Positions 1-8,269 of a DNA stretch of 64,000 nucleotides are shown here, in pieces. The DNA comes from RYN-230 sp963718305. Its GTDB lineage: Bacteria; Actinomycetota; Actinomycetes; Streptosporangiales; Streptosporangiaceae. The translations under genes and the position numbers were made by a program. Each line of letters starts with the position of its first letter. Position 1 is the first letter of the stretch. The stretch covers positions 682,001 to 746,000 of the forward strand of contig CAVQZG010000001.1 of the NCBI GenBank assembly GCA_963718305.1, read 5' to 3'. Below the pieces are notes generated by a model, which was given only the letters and a program-made list of their open reading frames with translations, was not told where the DNA came from and searched no databases.

Positions 1-624
1 GGCGGGGAACGATCGCGCGGCCAGGTCGCCCGAGATGACCGCGCTCTCCTGGAGCATCAGGTCCTCGGCCCGGCCCATCCGGACGAAGGCCTCTCCCTGG
101 GTCACCAGCGCGGCGTCGGTCTGCTCGAGAATCGCCTGGTCGAGGACCGAGTAGCCGTCCGCCACCAGGGCGTTGTACGCGACCAGCGCCCGCGACTTGC
201 TGATGATCTGCGAGTGCACCTGGGCGCGCAGCCCGGGCAGGCTCTTGACCTGGGTAAGCAGGGTCGCGATGGCCTGCTTCTCGGCCGGGGTGGCATTGTT
301 CATCGTGTCCGGCGAGTTGAGCGCATTGCTCATGGCGGTGGCGGCGAGGCTGGTCTTGTTCTGCTGCACCTGGAGGACGGCCAGGTTCGCCCCGGTCGGG
401 GCGGACAGGTAGACGACCGCGAGTGGCCGCTCCGCGTCGATCTGGGTCAGGAACCCGGCTATGGGCTCGCCGGTGGCGGACTTGATCGTGCTCGCCTGGC
501 CCAGGTTCAGCGCCCCGCGGGCGGTGAGGAAGGTGGCGAACCCGTACAGCGCGATCAGCGACAGCACCGGAAGCAGGACGAGCAGGAAGATCCGCGTGCG
601 GATGGACCGGAGACGCAACCCCAT
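1..624 (-). CDS. Nitrate/nitrite-sensing (NIT) domain sensor protein, N-terminal part
   Basis: This is the first 208 residues of a protein that runs off the left edge of the window. It begins with a basic stretch and one membrane segment (about residues 8-32, RTRIFLLVLLPVLSLIALYG). An extracytoplasmic helical region follows with many Gln, Ala and Ser residues and motifs such as DAERPLAVVYL and LLTQVKSLPGLRAQV. This layout is that of the NIT sensing domain found at the front of actinobacterial sensor histidine kinases that often sit with roadblock/GTPase operons. The ATG at 624 is fixed by an in-frame TGA only two codons upstream. The kinase domain is outside the window, so the histidine kinase call is inference; a chemoreceptor-like protein is possible. 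Confidence 0.72.
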   Translation of the reverse strand, partial: MGLRLRSIRTRIFLLVLLPVLSLIALYGFATFLTARGALNLGQASTIKSATGEPIAGFLTQIDAERPLAVVYLSAPTGANLAVLQVQQNKTSLAATAMSNALNSPDTMNNATPAEKQAIATLLTQVKSLPGLRAQVHSQIISKSRALVAYNALVADGYSVLDQAILEQTDAALVTQGEAFVRMGRAEDLMLQESAVISGDLAARSFPA

Positions 625-1597
625 GGCTCAGGCCTTAAAATGTGAGTGTAACGGAATGTGATCACATGGCTACGAAGGAGCTTCGGAGACCCCCCCGAAG
701 TTTGTGAGCGTAGCAGTCAGTAATCTTCTTTACCGGGAAATTGCGGTATCGGCCCAGGTTGAGCCGATTTATCCGTATTTCTCCCGAAACGCAGCGTGCT
801 CGTGAGCCTGGTGAGTCACCGAGCCCGCCCGGCCATGAACTCTCCCCTGGTCCGGCGGGCCACCCGGGTCACCCGGCACCCCGACCTCCCGTGACTCTCC
901 CGCCTGCGTCCAGCCGCGCACTCGCGATCCGGCCGGGCCCGGTCATCCATCCGGGCTAGGCTGCTCGGCCGTGAGCCGGGGCTGCAGGTACCGGGAGCGG
1001 GCCGCAAGGCCCGGACTACTGGCCGTCCTCGCCGGGCCGCGAATATGACATTCGTGTCAGTGAATGCGAGCCAGTCCCGGGCCGGTCCCGCGGCAAAGGC
1101 GGCCGCCCCGGGCGGCACTGTACCGTCGGGTAAACATTGCGTTCGGTAACCTTGCGTCCGCAAGAGGGTAGGCGGCGTGTCCGGCGCCGCTGATATCGCC
1201 GAGATGAATCCAGTTCGTAACGGACCTGAAACATTTCCCGGGGCGCCGTGACAATACCGTGAGCATGCATCTGAGCTGGGATGATGTCCCGCCACCCGGT
1301 CTGGCCTGGGCGAAGGCTTAATCGCGGGAACCTTAGTCAGACTGCGCGTTGCGAATGGCCCACGCAATGTGATAGCCCCGCCTTCGGGCGGCCCCGGGTG
1401 CGGGCCCGCGACCCGGCCGGGCATAATGAGACCATGCTGTTCAGGTGAAGGCCCTCTTGAACTAGCGGGGCTTCACCGGGACGATCAACGACACCCGTGT
1501 CAGGTGACGTCCATGTCATTGTTTGCATTTGTATAGCGAGTGTGCGGTGATAGGTGCTGTGAGCCAGGGGGTAACACGATTGGGTGAACCACGCGGC
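625..1597. other. Long non-coding region upstream of the hopanoid operon
   Basis: Nearly 1 kb lies between the divergent sensor gene and hpnC. Short open frames here look like GC-driven noise. It holds an imperfect-looking stem (CTTCGG at 681-686 with CCGAAG at 695-700), the inverted repeat TGACA-N4-TGTCA at 1046-1059, and GACAC-CC-GTGTC at 1490-1501. A possible extended -10 (TATAGC, 1532-1537) precedes hpnC. The stretch is long enough to hold regulatory sites for both flanking genes, but I recognise no riboswitch or small RNA. Confidence 0.5.
1046..1059. promoter_or_regulatory. Inverted repeat, possible operator
   Basis: TGACA and TGTCA flank a TTCG spacer, giving a perfect 5-bp dyad in the non-coding region between the sensor gene and the hopanoid operon. 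The size fits a repressor half-site pair. The binding protein is unknown. Confidence 0.3.
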
Positions 1598-2530
1598 ATG
1601 GCCGTGGTTTCCCCGTCCGCGGAAGCCATCGGTTCCGCTGCGGCTGCCCAGGCGTCAGCCGAGAACTTCCCGGTGGCGCTGCGGCTGCTGCCTGGCCGGT
1701 ACCGGCGCCGCCTGGAAGCGGTCTACGGCTTCGCCCGCGCCGTGGACGACATGGGCGATGAAGCACCCCCGGGAGAACGGGTCCAACTGCTGGACGCACT
1801 GGAAGCCGACCTTGGTCGGCTTTACCAGTTTCAGGACCCGGCCCTGCGGGAGGGGCCCGCGGCGGAGCCGGTTCCCGCGCCAGCCTCAGCGCACCCGGGG
1901 CCGGCCCAGGCTGGCCCGCAGATCGGGGTGGTCCGCGCGCTGGCGCCGGTAGTCGGGGCGTGCGCGATCCCGCAGCAGGTGTTCGCGGACCTGATCAGGG
2001 CCAACCGGCAGGACCAGGTGGTCAGCCGGTATCCCGCCTTCAGCGATCTGGACGGCTACTGCCGGCTCTCGGCCAACCCGGTGGGCCGCATCGTGCTGCA
2101 CGTGTTCGGGGCGGCCACGCCGGAGCGGATGATCCTCTCCGACCGGGTCTGCACCGCCCTGCAGCTCGCCGAGCACTGGCAGGACGTGGCGGAGGATTTC
2201 CGGGCTGGCCGCATCTACCTGCCGGCCGAGGACATGGAGCGGTTCGGGGTCGCCGAGGGTGACCTCGCCGCCGCCTCGGCCGGGCCGCAGCTCCGGGCGC
2301 TGATGGCGTTCGAGGTAGAGCGGGCCCGGCGGCTTCTCGGCGAAGGTGCCCCCCTGGTGGGGAATTTGCGGGGGTCTGCCCGGGTTGCCGTGGCCGGTTA
2401 CGTGGCCGGCGGCCGGGCCGCCCTGGCCGCGATCACCAATGCTGGATATGACGTGCTGTGCGCGACCCACAAGCCGCGCCGCGGGCGCCTGGCCAGGGAG
2501 ATGCTGAGGGCTTATGCAGCCGGGAGGTGA
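1598..2530 (+). CDS. hpnC: Hydroxysqualene synthase HpnC
   Basis: This squalene/phytoene synthase family enzyme converts presqualene diphosphate to hydroxysqualene in the HpnCDE route to squalene. From the ATG at 1598 it has 310 residues, near the usual family length. The first Asp-rich motif is DDMGD (residues 50-54) after the family-typical RLLPGRYRR and AVYGFARAVDD blocks. The second Asp-rich region reads QDVAEDFRAGRIYLP. The start is uncertain: in-frame GTGs at 1547 and 1559 and a TTG at 1523 lie upstream, and a weak -10-like TATAGC at 1532-1537 would fit a leaderless GTG. Its stop codon lies inside the ribosome binding site of hpnD, so the two are coupled. Residues 90-110 are a Pro/Ala-rich spacer typical of this operon's expanded loops. 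Confidence 0.9.
   Translation: MAVVSPSAEAIGSAAAAQASAENFPVALRLLPGRYRRRLEAVYGFARAVDDMGDEAPPGERVQLLDALEADLGRLYQFQDPALREGPAAEPVPAPASAHPGPAQAGPQIGVVRALAPVVGACAIPQQVFADLIRANRQDQVVSRYPAFSDLDGYCRLSANPVGRIVLHVFGAATPERMILSDRVCTALQLAEHWQDVAEDFRAGRIYLPAEDMERFGVAEGDLAAASAGPQLRALMAFEVERARRLLGEGAPLVGNLRGSARVAVAGYVAGGRAALAAITNAGYDVLCATHKPRRGRLAREMLRAYAAGR
2522..2530 (+). promoter_or_regulatory. Ribosome binding site that fixes the hpnD start
   Basis: GGGAGGTGA ends four bases before the ATG at 2535 and contains the hpnC stop codon. This strong Shine-Dalgarno favours 2535 over the in-frame ATG at 2514 and couples translation of the two genes. Confidence 0.75.
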
Positions 2531-2534
2531 TGCG

Positions 2535-3464
2535 ATGGACGTGGCCGCGGCCTACCGGCACTGCGAGGAGATCACCTGGTCTCAGGCCCGCAATTTCTCA
2601 TACGGCATCCGGCTGCTGCCGCCGGACAAGCGGCGTGCCCTGGCCGCCGTCTACGCGTTCGCCCGGCGAATCGACGACATCGGGGACGGCACGCTGCCCC
2701 CGGCCGACAAGCTCACCGCGCTGGCGGAGGCCCGGACCAGCATCACCGCCCTGGCTGGCGGGGCCACCCCGGCCAGCCTGGCGGACCCGTCCAGCGATGC
2801 CGATCCCGTGCTCGTGGCCCTGGCCGACTCGGGCCAGCGGTTTCCCATCCCGCTGGAGGCGTTCGGCGAGCTCATCGACGGGTGCGAGGCTGACGTGCGC
2901 GGCACCAGCTACGACACCTTTGACGAGCTGCGGAACTACTGCCGCTGCGTGGCGGGCTCCATCGGGCGGCTCTCGCTGGGCGTGTTCGGGACCCGGGACG
3001 TGGCCACGGCAGCCCCGCTGGCCGACGAACTCGGGGTGGCGCTGCAGCTCACGAACATCCTGCGGGACATCCGCGAGGACTACCGCGAGGGCCGGGTGTA
3101 CCTCCCGGCGGAGGACTTCAGCCGGTTCGGCACCGCCCTGCGCCCCAACGGTTCGGGCTGGCCCGCGGCCGACCCCAAGCTCGTGAAGCTCGTGGTGTTC
3201 GAGGCGGAGCGGGCCCGCGACTGGTACTCGCGCGGGTTGCGGCTGATGCCGATGCTGGACCGCCGCAGCGCCGCGTGCACCGCAGCCATGGCCGGGATCT
3301 ACTTCCGCCTGCTGCAGAACATCGCCGCCGACCCGGAGCTGGTGCTGCAGCGCCGGGTGTCCCTTTCGTCCGGCCAGAAAGCCATGGTGGCGGTCAAGTC
3401 ACTGGCCGGCACGGCGCTGCGCTCCGGGCCACGGCCTACGACCACGGCGGGAGCAGCCCGGTGA
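2535..3464 (+). CDS. hpnD: Presqualene diphosphate synthase HpnD
   Basis: This enzyme condenses two farnesyl diphosphates to presqualene diphosphate, the first step of the bacterial HpnCDE squalene route. The 309-residue protein has the family blocks SYGIRLLPP and AVYAFARRIDDIGD, with the first Asp-rich motif at residues 47-51. The second is at about 178-182 (RDIREDYREGRVYLP). It matches the trans-isoprenyl head-to-head synthase family over its whole length, and lies between hpnC and hpnE, so HpnD is the best assignment; hpnC and hpnD could in principle be named the other way. The stop overlaps the GTG start of hpnE by 4 bp. Confidence 0.93.
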   Translation: MDVAAAYRHCEEITWSQARNFSYGIRLLPPDKRRALAAVYAFARRIDDIGDGTLPPADKLTALAEARTSITALAGGATPASLADPSSDADPVLVALADSGQRFPIPLEAFGELIDGCEADVRGTSYDTFDELRNYCRCVAGSIGRLSLGVFGTRDVATAAPLADELGVALQLTNILRDIREDYREGRVYLPAEDFSRFGTALRPNGSGWPAADPKLVKLVVFEAERARDWYSRGLRLMPMLDRRSAACTAAMAGIYFRLLQNIAADPELVLQRRVSLSSGQKAMVAVKSLAGTALRSGPRPTTTAGAAR

Positions 3465-5035
3465 CGCCGGACCAGATGGGACCTGATCAGGTGAGCCCTG
3501 ATCAGGTCAGCCCTGATCAGGTCAGCACCGGGCACGAGGAGATGGGGCAGCAGCAGGCCGGGCAGGCGAAGCCGGGGCGCCACGTGGTGGTGGTCGGCGG
3601 CGGGCTGGCCGGGATCACCGCCGCGATCGCGCTGCGCGAGACGGGCGCCCGGGTCACGCTGCTCGAGTCCCGGCCCCGGCTGGGCGGGGCGACCTGCTCG
3701 TTCACCCGGGGCGGGCTGGTGGTCGACAACGGCCAGCACGTGTTCCTGGGCTGCTGCACGGCCTACCGGGAGCTGATCGCCCGGCTCGGGATGACCGGCT
3801 CGGTGTCGCTGCAGGACCGCTTCGATGTCGCGGTGCTCGGCCCGCACGGCCGGGCCCGGCTGCGCCGGACCCGGCTCCCTGGCCCACTGCACATGGGCCA
3901 GGCCCTGGTCACCTACCCGCTGCTGTCGCCCGCCGAGCGGCTGCGGGTCACCCGGGCCGCGCTGGCCATGCGGTTTCTCGATCCGGCCCGGCCCGGCCTC
4001 GACGCACAGCGGCTGGGTGACTGGCTGGCCGCCCACGGGCAGAGCGAGCGCGCCCGGCGGGTGCTCTGGGACCTGTTCACGGTCTCCGCGCTGAACGTCG
4101 CCGGGGACGACGCCAACCTCTCCCTGGCTGCCACCGTGGTCCGCACCGCGCTGCTCGGCGCCCGGGACGCGGCGGACATCGGCACGCCGGCCATCCCGCT
4201 CGGTGACCTGCACGGCCAGGCCGCCGCACGGCTGCTGGACCAGCTCGGGGCCAGGGTGCGGCTCGGGGCCAAGGTGACCTCGGTTCAGCCGCTGGACGGT
4301 GGCGGTTTCCAGGTCCGGCTGGCCGACCGGGGAGTGAGCGCCGCGCCGCCCGGCACCAAACCGCCCGATACCAAACCGCTCGGTACCAAATCGCTCAGCA
4401 CCGACCTGGCCGCCGTGGACGGGGTGGTCCTGGCGGTGCCGCCGGAGGCCGCGGCCCGGCTGCTGCCGGCCGGCGCCGCCGCGCCCGGCCCGGGCCCGGA
4501 GCGCTGGCGCGAGCTGGGCGCCTCCCCGATCGTCAACGTGCATGTCCTCTACGACCGGCAGGTGACCTCGCTGCCGTTCGCGGCCGCGGTGGACTCGCCG
4601 GTGCAGTGGGTCTTCGACCGCACCGGGCCCTCGGGGCTGGCCGACGGCCAGTACCTGGCCGTCTCGGTGTCGGCCGCGGATGACGTCGTGGATACGCCCG
4701 CGGCCCAGTTGCGGGAGCGGTTCGTCCCGGCGCTGGAAGAGATTTTCCCCGCCGCGCGCGACGCGCGGATCACGGACTTCTTCGTCACCAGGGAGCGCCG
4801 GGCCACGTTCCGGCAGGAGCCCGGCTGTGGCGAGAAGCGGCCGGGAGCCACGACCAGACTGGCTGGCCTGGTGCTCGCGGGCGCGTGGACCAATACCGGG
4901 TGGCCCGACACGATGGAGGGTGCCGTGCGAAGCGGACTGACGGCAGCGCGAGAGCTGCGGCGCGAGATGACCCAATCACGACACGGCGTGCCCGTGACCA
5001 CGCGGGCGGCTGAGGTCGCCGGGGCCGCGTCGTGA
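3461..5035 (+). CDS. hpnE: Hydroxysqualene dehydroxylase HpnE (FAD amine-oxidase fold)
   Basis: This FAD enzyme reduces hydroxysqualene to squalene, the last step of the HpnCDE route. The dinucleotide-binding motif VVGGGLAGITAA lies about 40 residues from the start, followed by LLESRPRLGG. The C-terminus has the FAD-closing block LVLAGAWTNTGWPDTMEGAVRSG. The GTG at 3461 overlaps the hpnD stop by 4 bp (GTGA); ATGs at 3476 and 3542 are alternatives. Two low-complexity repeats stand out: four 15-bp units coding PDQVS-type pentapeptides at the N-terminus, and four 15-bp units coding PPGTK-type pentapeptides in a central loop (4346-4405). Both keep frame and fall outside the conserved core. Its stop overlaps the next gene by 4 bp. 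Confidence 0.92.
   Translation: MTPDQMGPDQVSPDQVSPDQVSTGHEEMGQQQAGQAKPGRHVVVVGGGLAGITAAIALRETGARVTLLESRPRLGGATCSFTRGGLVVDNGQHVFLGCCTAYRELIARLGMTGSVSLQDRFDVAVLGPHGRARLRRTRLPGPLHMGQALVTYPLLSPAERLRVTRAALAMRFLDPARPGLDAQRLGDWLAAHGQSERARRVLWDLFTVSALNVAGDDANLSLAATVVRTALLGARDAADIGTPAIPLGDLHGQAAARLLDQLGARVRLGAKVTSVQPLDGGGFQVRLADRGVSAAPPGTKPPDTKPLGTKSLSTDLAAVDGVVLAVPPEAAARLLPAGAAAPGPGPERWRELGASPIVNVHVLYDRQVTSLPFAAAVDSPVQWVFDRTGPSGLADGQYLAVSVSAADDVVDTPAAQLRERFVPALEEIFPAARDARITDFFVTRERRATFRQEPGCGEKRPGATTRLAGLVLAGAWTNTGWPDTMEGAVRSGLTAARELRREMTQSRHGVPVTTRAAEVAGAAS
3467..3526 (+). repeat. Four 15-bp coding repeats at the HpnE N-terminus
   Basis: A degenerate unit (3467-3481, peptide PDQMG) is followed by three near-identical units CCTGATCAGGTSAGC at 3482, 3497 and 3512, coding PDQVS. 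Each unit contains the palindrome CCTGATCAGG. The array lies ahead of the conserved FAD-binding fold, so copy changes in whole units would be tolerated. Confidence 0.9.
4346..4405 (+). repeat. Four 15-bp coding repeats in the middle of hpnE
   Basis: Units CCGCCCGGCACCAAA, CCGCCCGATACCAAA, CCGCTCGGTACCAAA and a diverged TCGCTCAGCACCGAC code PPGTK, PPDTK, PLGTK and SLSTD. They sit in a loop between conserved segments of the FAD enzyme. Confidence 0.9.
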
Positions 5036-6027
5036 CCGCCGTGATGCCCGCGGGCGTGGAGACCGCCCGCGACCTCGTCGGCCCCGGGATCGCCGCGGCG
5101 GTGGACCGGCTCAGCCCGGAGGTCCGTACCGTCGCCGCCTATCACCTGGGCCTGGACGGCAGCGGGGCCGGCAAGGCGCTCCGCCCGGCGCTGGCGCTGC
5201 TGTCCGCCCGGGCGGCCGGGGCGTCGCCGGACCGGGGCGTGCCCGCCGCGGTGGCGGTGGAACTCGTGCACAACTTCTCCCTGCTGCACGACGACATCAT
5301 GGACGGCGACACCGAGCGCAGGCACCGGCCCACCGCCTGGACGGTGCATGGCGTGGGGGCGGCCATCCTGGCCGGCGACGCGCTGCTCGCGCTGGCGCAG
5401 GACATCCTGCTCGAGGACACCGCGGCCCAGGGCATCTGGGCGGCGCGCTGCCTGTCCGCCGCGGTCCTCCGGCTGATCGCCGGACAGGGCGCGGACCTGG
5501 CGTTCGAGCAGCGCAACGACGTGAACCTGCCCGAGTGCCTGACCATGGCGGGGGACAAGACCGCGGCGCTGATGGCCTGCGCGTGCAGCATCGGGGCCAT
5601 CCACGTCGGCGCGCCGCCCGGGCTGGCCATGGGCCTGGCCGGCTTCGGCGCCCACGCCGGGCTGGCCTTCCAGCTGACCGACGACATGCTCGGCATCTGG
5701 GGTGCGCCCGAGGTGACCGGCAAGCCGGTCCGGGCCGACCTGCGGGCCAGGAAGAAGTCACTGCCCGTGGTAGCCGCCCTGACCAGCGGATCCGCGGTCG
5801 CGGACGAGCTGGCCGGGCTGCTGGCCAGGACCGAGCCGCTGAGCGAGGACGACCTGCTGCGGGCGGCCCGCCTCGTAGAGGAGGCGGGCGGCAAGGACTG
5901 GACCGAGAACGAGGCTGCGGCGCAGCTGGCCGCGGCGGAGAAATGCCTGACGGAGACGGACATGCCCGACGACGTGCGTGCCGAGTTCGCAGGGATCGCC
6001 GAGTTCATCACGGCGCGCCAATGGTGA
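5032..6027 (+). CDS. Short-chain polyprenyl diphosphate synthase of the hopanoid operon
   Basis: This trans-isoprenyl diphosphate synthase should make the C15 (possibly C20) diphosphate used by HpnD. The 331-residue protein has the first Asp-rich motif DDIMD at residues 87-91, within LVHNFSLLHDDIMDGD. The second is at about 217, in the form LTDDMLGIWG, the DDxxG type common in actinobacterial enzymes. KALRPAL is the substrate-binding KxxRP block. The GTG start overlaps the hpnE stop (GTGA). Product length cannot be read with certainty; FPP is inferred from context. Confidence 0.9.
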   Translation: MTAVMPAGVETARDLVGPGIAAAVDRLSPEVRTVAAYHLGLDGSGAGKALRPALALLSARAAGASPDRGVPAAVAVELVHNFSLLHDDIMDGDTERRHRPTAWTVHGVGAAILAGDALLALAQDILLEDTAAQGIWAARCLSAAVLRLIAGQGADLAFEQRNDVNLPECLTMAGDKTAALMACACSIGAIHVGAPPGLAMGLAGFGAHAGLAFQLTDDMLGIWGAPEVTGKPVRADLRARKKSLPVVAALTSGSAVADELAGLLARTEPLSEDDLLRAARLVEEAGGKDWTENEAAAQLAAAEKCLTETDMPDDVRAEFAGIAEFITARQW

Positions 6028-6265
6028 TGGTGCCCGTGGTGAAAGTGACCGTGGTGGAGATGACCCGGATGGGACATCTGGGCTCACGGATGAGCCCCGG
6101 GGTCACGGCGATCGGGAGATTGACCGGTTGACCGCTGATGTGGGCCATCAGTGCTGAGGGCCCAGCGGTGCTGACGAGGCTCAGCGCCGACGTAAGTCCG
6201 GCTGCTGGTGTGACTGGTGAGCCGGATGCTGGTGCGGGGCAGTGTGGTGAAGGCGAGGCGAGACG
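6028..6265. other. Gap inside the hopanoid operon, GTGGTG-rich
   Basis: About 240 bp separate the polyprenyl synthase from the cyclase, the only real gap in the operon. It begins with repetitive GGTGATGG/GTGGTGAAAG sequence and holds TGGGCC/GGCCCA arms around 6140-6165. It may hold an internal promoter for the cyclase. I see no gene in it. Confidence 0.4.
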
Positions 6266-8269
6266 ATGACAGTGACGCACGCGCGATCTGGCGGTCCCTC
6301 AGCGCTCTCCGGCGCGGAGGCCGCTCTGGCCCGCGCCCGCGACCACCTGCTCGGCCTCCAGCATGAGCAGGGCTGGTGGCAGGGGGAGCTGGAGACCAAC
6401 GTCACGATGGACGCGGAGGACCTGCTGCTGCGTCAGTTCCTCGGCGTCCGCACGGACGAGGAGACCGCCGCCGCGGGCCGCTGGATCGCATCCCAGCAGC
6501 GTGCCGACGGAACCTGGGCCAACTTCTTCGGCGGGCCGGGTGACCTGTCCACCACGGTCGAGGCCTACGTCGCACTGCGGCTCGCCGGGCATCTGCCCAG
6601 CGCACCGCACATGGCCAGGGCGGCCGAGTGGATCAGGTCCCGCGGCGGGATCCCCGCGACGCGGGTGTTCACCAGGATCTGGCTCGCCCTCTTCGGCCAG
6701 TGGTCGTGGGATGACCTGCCGGTGATGCCTCCCGAAATGGTGTACCTGCCCACCTGGTTCCCGCTTAATGTGTACGACTGGGCCTGCTGGGCGCGGCAGA
6801 CGATTGTGCCGCTGACCGTGGTGGGCTCGCTCCGCCCGGTCCGGTCCCTCCCCTTCGGCCTGGACGAAATCCGGGTGCCTGCCCACGACGGGCCGGATAC
6901 CCGGGCCCGCAAGCCGTCTGTGGCCGCGGACCGGACCGGTTGGGAGCTCGCCTTCGGCGGGCTCGACCGGGTGCTGCACGTGGTCGAGCGGCATGGCCAC
7001 CGCACCCGGCCGGTCCGGGCCATGCGCCGGGCCGCGCTGCGCCGCTGCGCTGACTGGATCATCGCCCGGCAGGAGCAGGATGGCTGCTGGGGCGGGATCC
7101 AGCCACCCTGGGTGTACTCCCTGATGGCCCTGCATCTGCTCGGCTACGGGCTCAATCATCCGGTGATCAAGCGGGGGCTGGCCGGGCTGGACCGGTTCAC
7201 CATCTACGAAGACACCCCCGACGGCCCGATCCGCAGGCTCGAGGCCTGCCAGTCGCCGGTGTGGGACACCGTGCTGGCGGTCGTCGCGCTGGCCGATGCC
7301 GGGCTGCCGCCCGACCACCCCGCGCTGGCCAGGGCGGGCGACTGGCTGCTCGACGAGGAAATACCGGGCCCGGGTGACTGGCAGGTGCGCCGTCCCTGGC
7401 TGGAGCCCGGCGGATGGGCGTTCGAGTTCGACAACGACGGCTACCCGGACATCGACGACACGGCTGAGGCGATACTCGCGCTCCGCCGGACCGCCCAGGG
7501 AAAGCCAGCCCAGGAGAGGCCAGCCCAGGGAAGGCCAGCAGAGCGCCAGCCCGCCCCGGGTGGCCAGCCCCGGCACCCCGCCATCGGGCGGGGGCTGCGC
7601 TGGATCACCGGCATGCAGTCGTCCGACGGCGGGTGGGGCGCCTTCGACGCGGACAACACCTCCACGCTGGTGACCAAGCTGCCGTTCTGCGACTTCGGTG
7701 CGGTCATCGATCCGCCGTCGGCCGATGTGACCGCCCACGTTGTCGAGGCGCTGGCCGCGGAAGGCCTGGCGGGCAGCCGGGCGGCCCGCCGCGGCGTGGT
7801 GTGGCTGCTCCGGGCGCAGGAGAAGGACGGTTCCTGGTTCGGCCGCTGGGGCGCCAACTACGTGTACGGCACCGGCGCGGTGGTGCCGGCGCTGGTCGCG
7901 GCCGGGGTGCCGCCGTCCAAGCCGGTCATCCGCCGGGCCGTCCGCTGGCTGGAAAGCCACCAGAACCCGGACGGCGGCTGGGGCGAGGACATGCGTTCCT
8001 ATGACGACCCCCAGCTGGCCGGGCGGGGCACGTCCACGGCCTCCCAGACCGCGTGGGCCCTGCTGGGCCTGCTCGCCGCGGGACCGCCGGGTCCGGCCGC
8101 GGAGGCCGGGATCCGCTGGCTGGCCGAGCATCAGCGGGCCGACGGCACCTGGGATGAGCCGGAGTACACCGGGACAGGCTTCCCCGGGGACTTCTACATC
8201 AACTACCACCTGTACCGGCTCGTCTTCCCGGTGACCGCGCTGGGCCGTTACCTGGCGGCCGGGTCATGA
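6266..8269 (+). CDS. shc: Squalene-hopene cyclase
   Basis: This enzyme cyclises squalene to hopene and diplopterol at the membrane. The 667-residue protein is about 35 longer than the classical family members. The catalytic acid motif DIDD is at residues 395-398 (GYPDIDDTAEAI). QW repeats appear along the chain (QEQDGCWGG, MQSSDGGWGAFD, AQEKDGSWFGRWG, HQNPDGGWGED, HQRADGTWDEP), ending with the family signature GDFYINYHLYRLVFP. The extra length is mostly a repeat-derived Pro/Gln/Arg loop just after the DxDD helix (7496-7555). The ATG at 6266 follows a purine-rich GAGGCGAGA. The stop overlaps the next start by 4 bp (ATGA). Confidence 0.97.
   Translation: MTVTHARSGGPSALSGAEAALARARDHLLGLQHEQGWWQGELETNVTMDAEDLLLRQFLGVRTDEETAAAGRWIASQQRADGTWANFFGGPGDLSTTVEAYVALRLAGHLPSAPHMARAAEWIRSRGGIPATRVFTRIWLALFGQWSWDDLPVMPPEMVYLPTWFPLNVYDWACWARQTIVPLTVVGSLRPVRSLPFGLDEIRVPAHDGPDTRARKPSVAADRTGWELAFGGLDRVLHVVERHGHRTRPVRAMRRAALRRCADWIIARQEQDGCWGGIQPPWVYSLMALHLLGYGLNHPVIKRGLAGLDRFTIYEDTPDGPIRRLEACQSPVWDTVLAVVALADAGLPPDHPALARAGDWLLDEEIPGPGDWQVRRPWLEPGGWAFEFDNDGYPDIDDTAEAILALRRTAQGKPAQERPAQGRPAERQPAPGGQPRHPAIGRGLRWITGMQSSDGGWGAFDADNTSTLVTKLPFCDFGAVIDPPSADVTAHVVEALAAEGLAGSRAARRGVVWLLRAQEKDGSWFGRWGANYVYGTGAVVPALVAAGVPPSKPVIRRAVRWLESHQNPDGGWGEDMRSYDDPQLAGRGTSTASQTAWALLGLLAAGPPGPAAEAGIRWLAEHQRADGTWDEPEYTGTGFPGDFYINYHLYRLVFPVTALGRYLAAGS
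7496..7555 (+). repeat. 15-bp coding repeats in squalene-hopene cyclase
   Basis: Three units of the type CAGGGAAAGCCAGCC (7496, 7511, 7526) and a diverged fourth unit code QGKPA, QERPA, QGRPA and ERQPA. The array lies about 15 residues after the catalytic DxDD motif and before the next QW block, where the classical enzymes are shorter. Confidence 0.85.

Noticed and set aside
625..1597. Short open frames of 60-200 codons on both strands before hpnC
   Set aside because: They overlap each other, lack ribosome sites and have composition expected from GC-rich noise.
3299..4975. 558-codon open frame on the minus strand across hpnE
   Set aside because: It is antisense to a recognised FAD enzyme. 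High third-position GC keeps this frame open. Its translation is rich in Gly, Arg and Gln without domains.
6010..6077. His-rich peptide start on the minus strand (LHHGHFHHGHHHH)
   Set aside because: It arises from GTG-rich sequence at the end of the prenyl synthase gene, and the rest of the frame is antisense to this gene. No ribosome site is seen.
6299..8209. 636-codon open frame on the minus strand across the cyclase gene
   Set aside because: It mirrors the cyclase codons and shows no family features or ribosome site.
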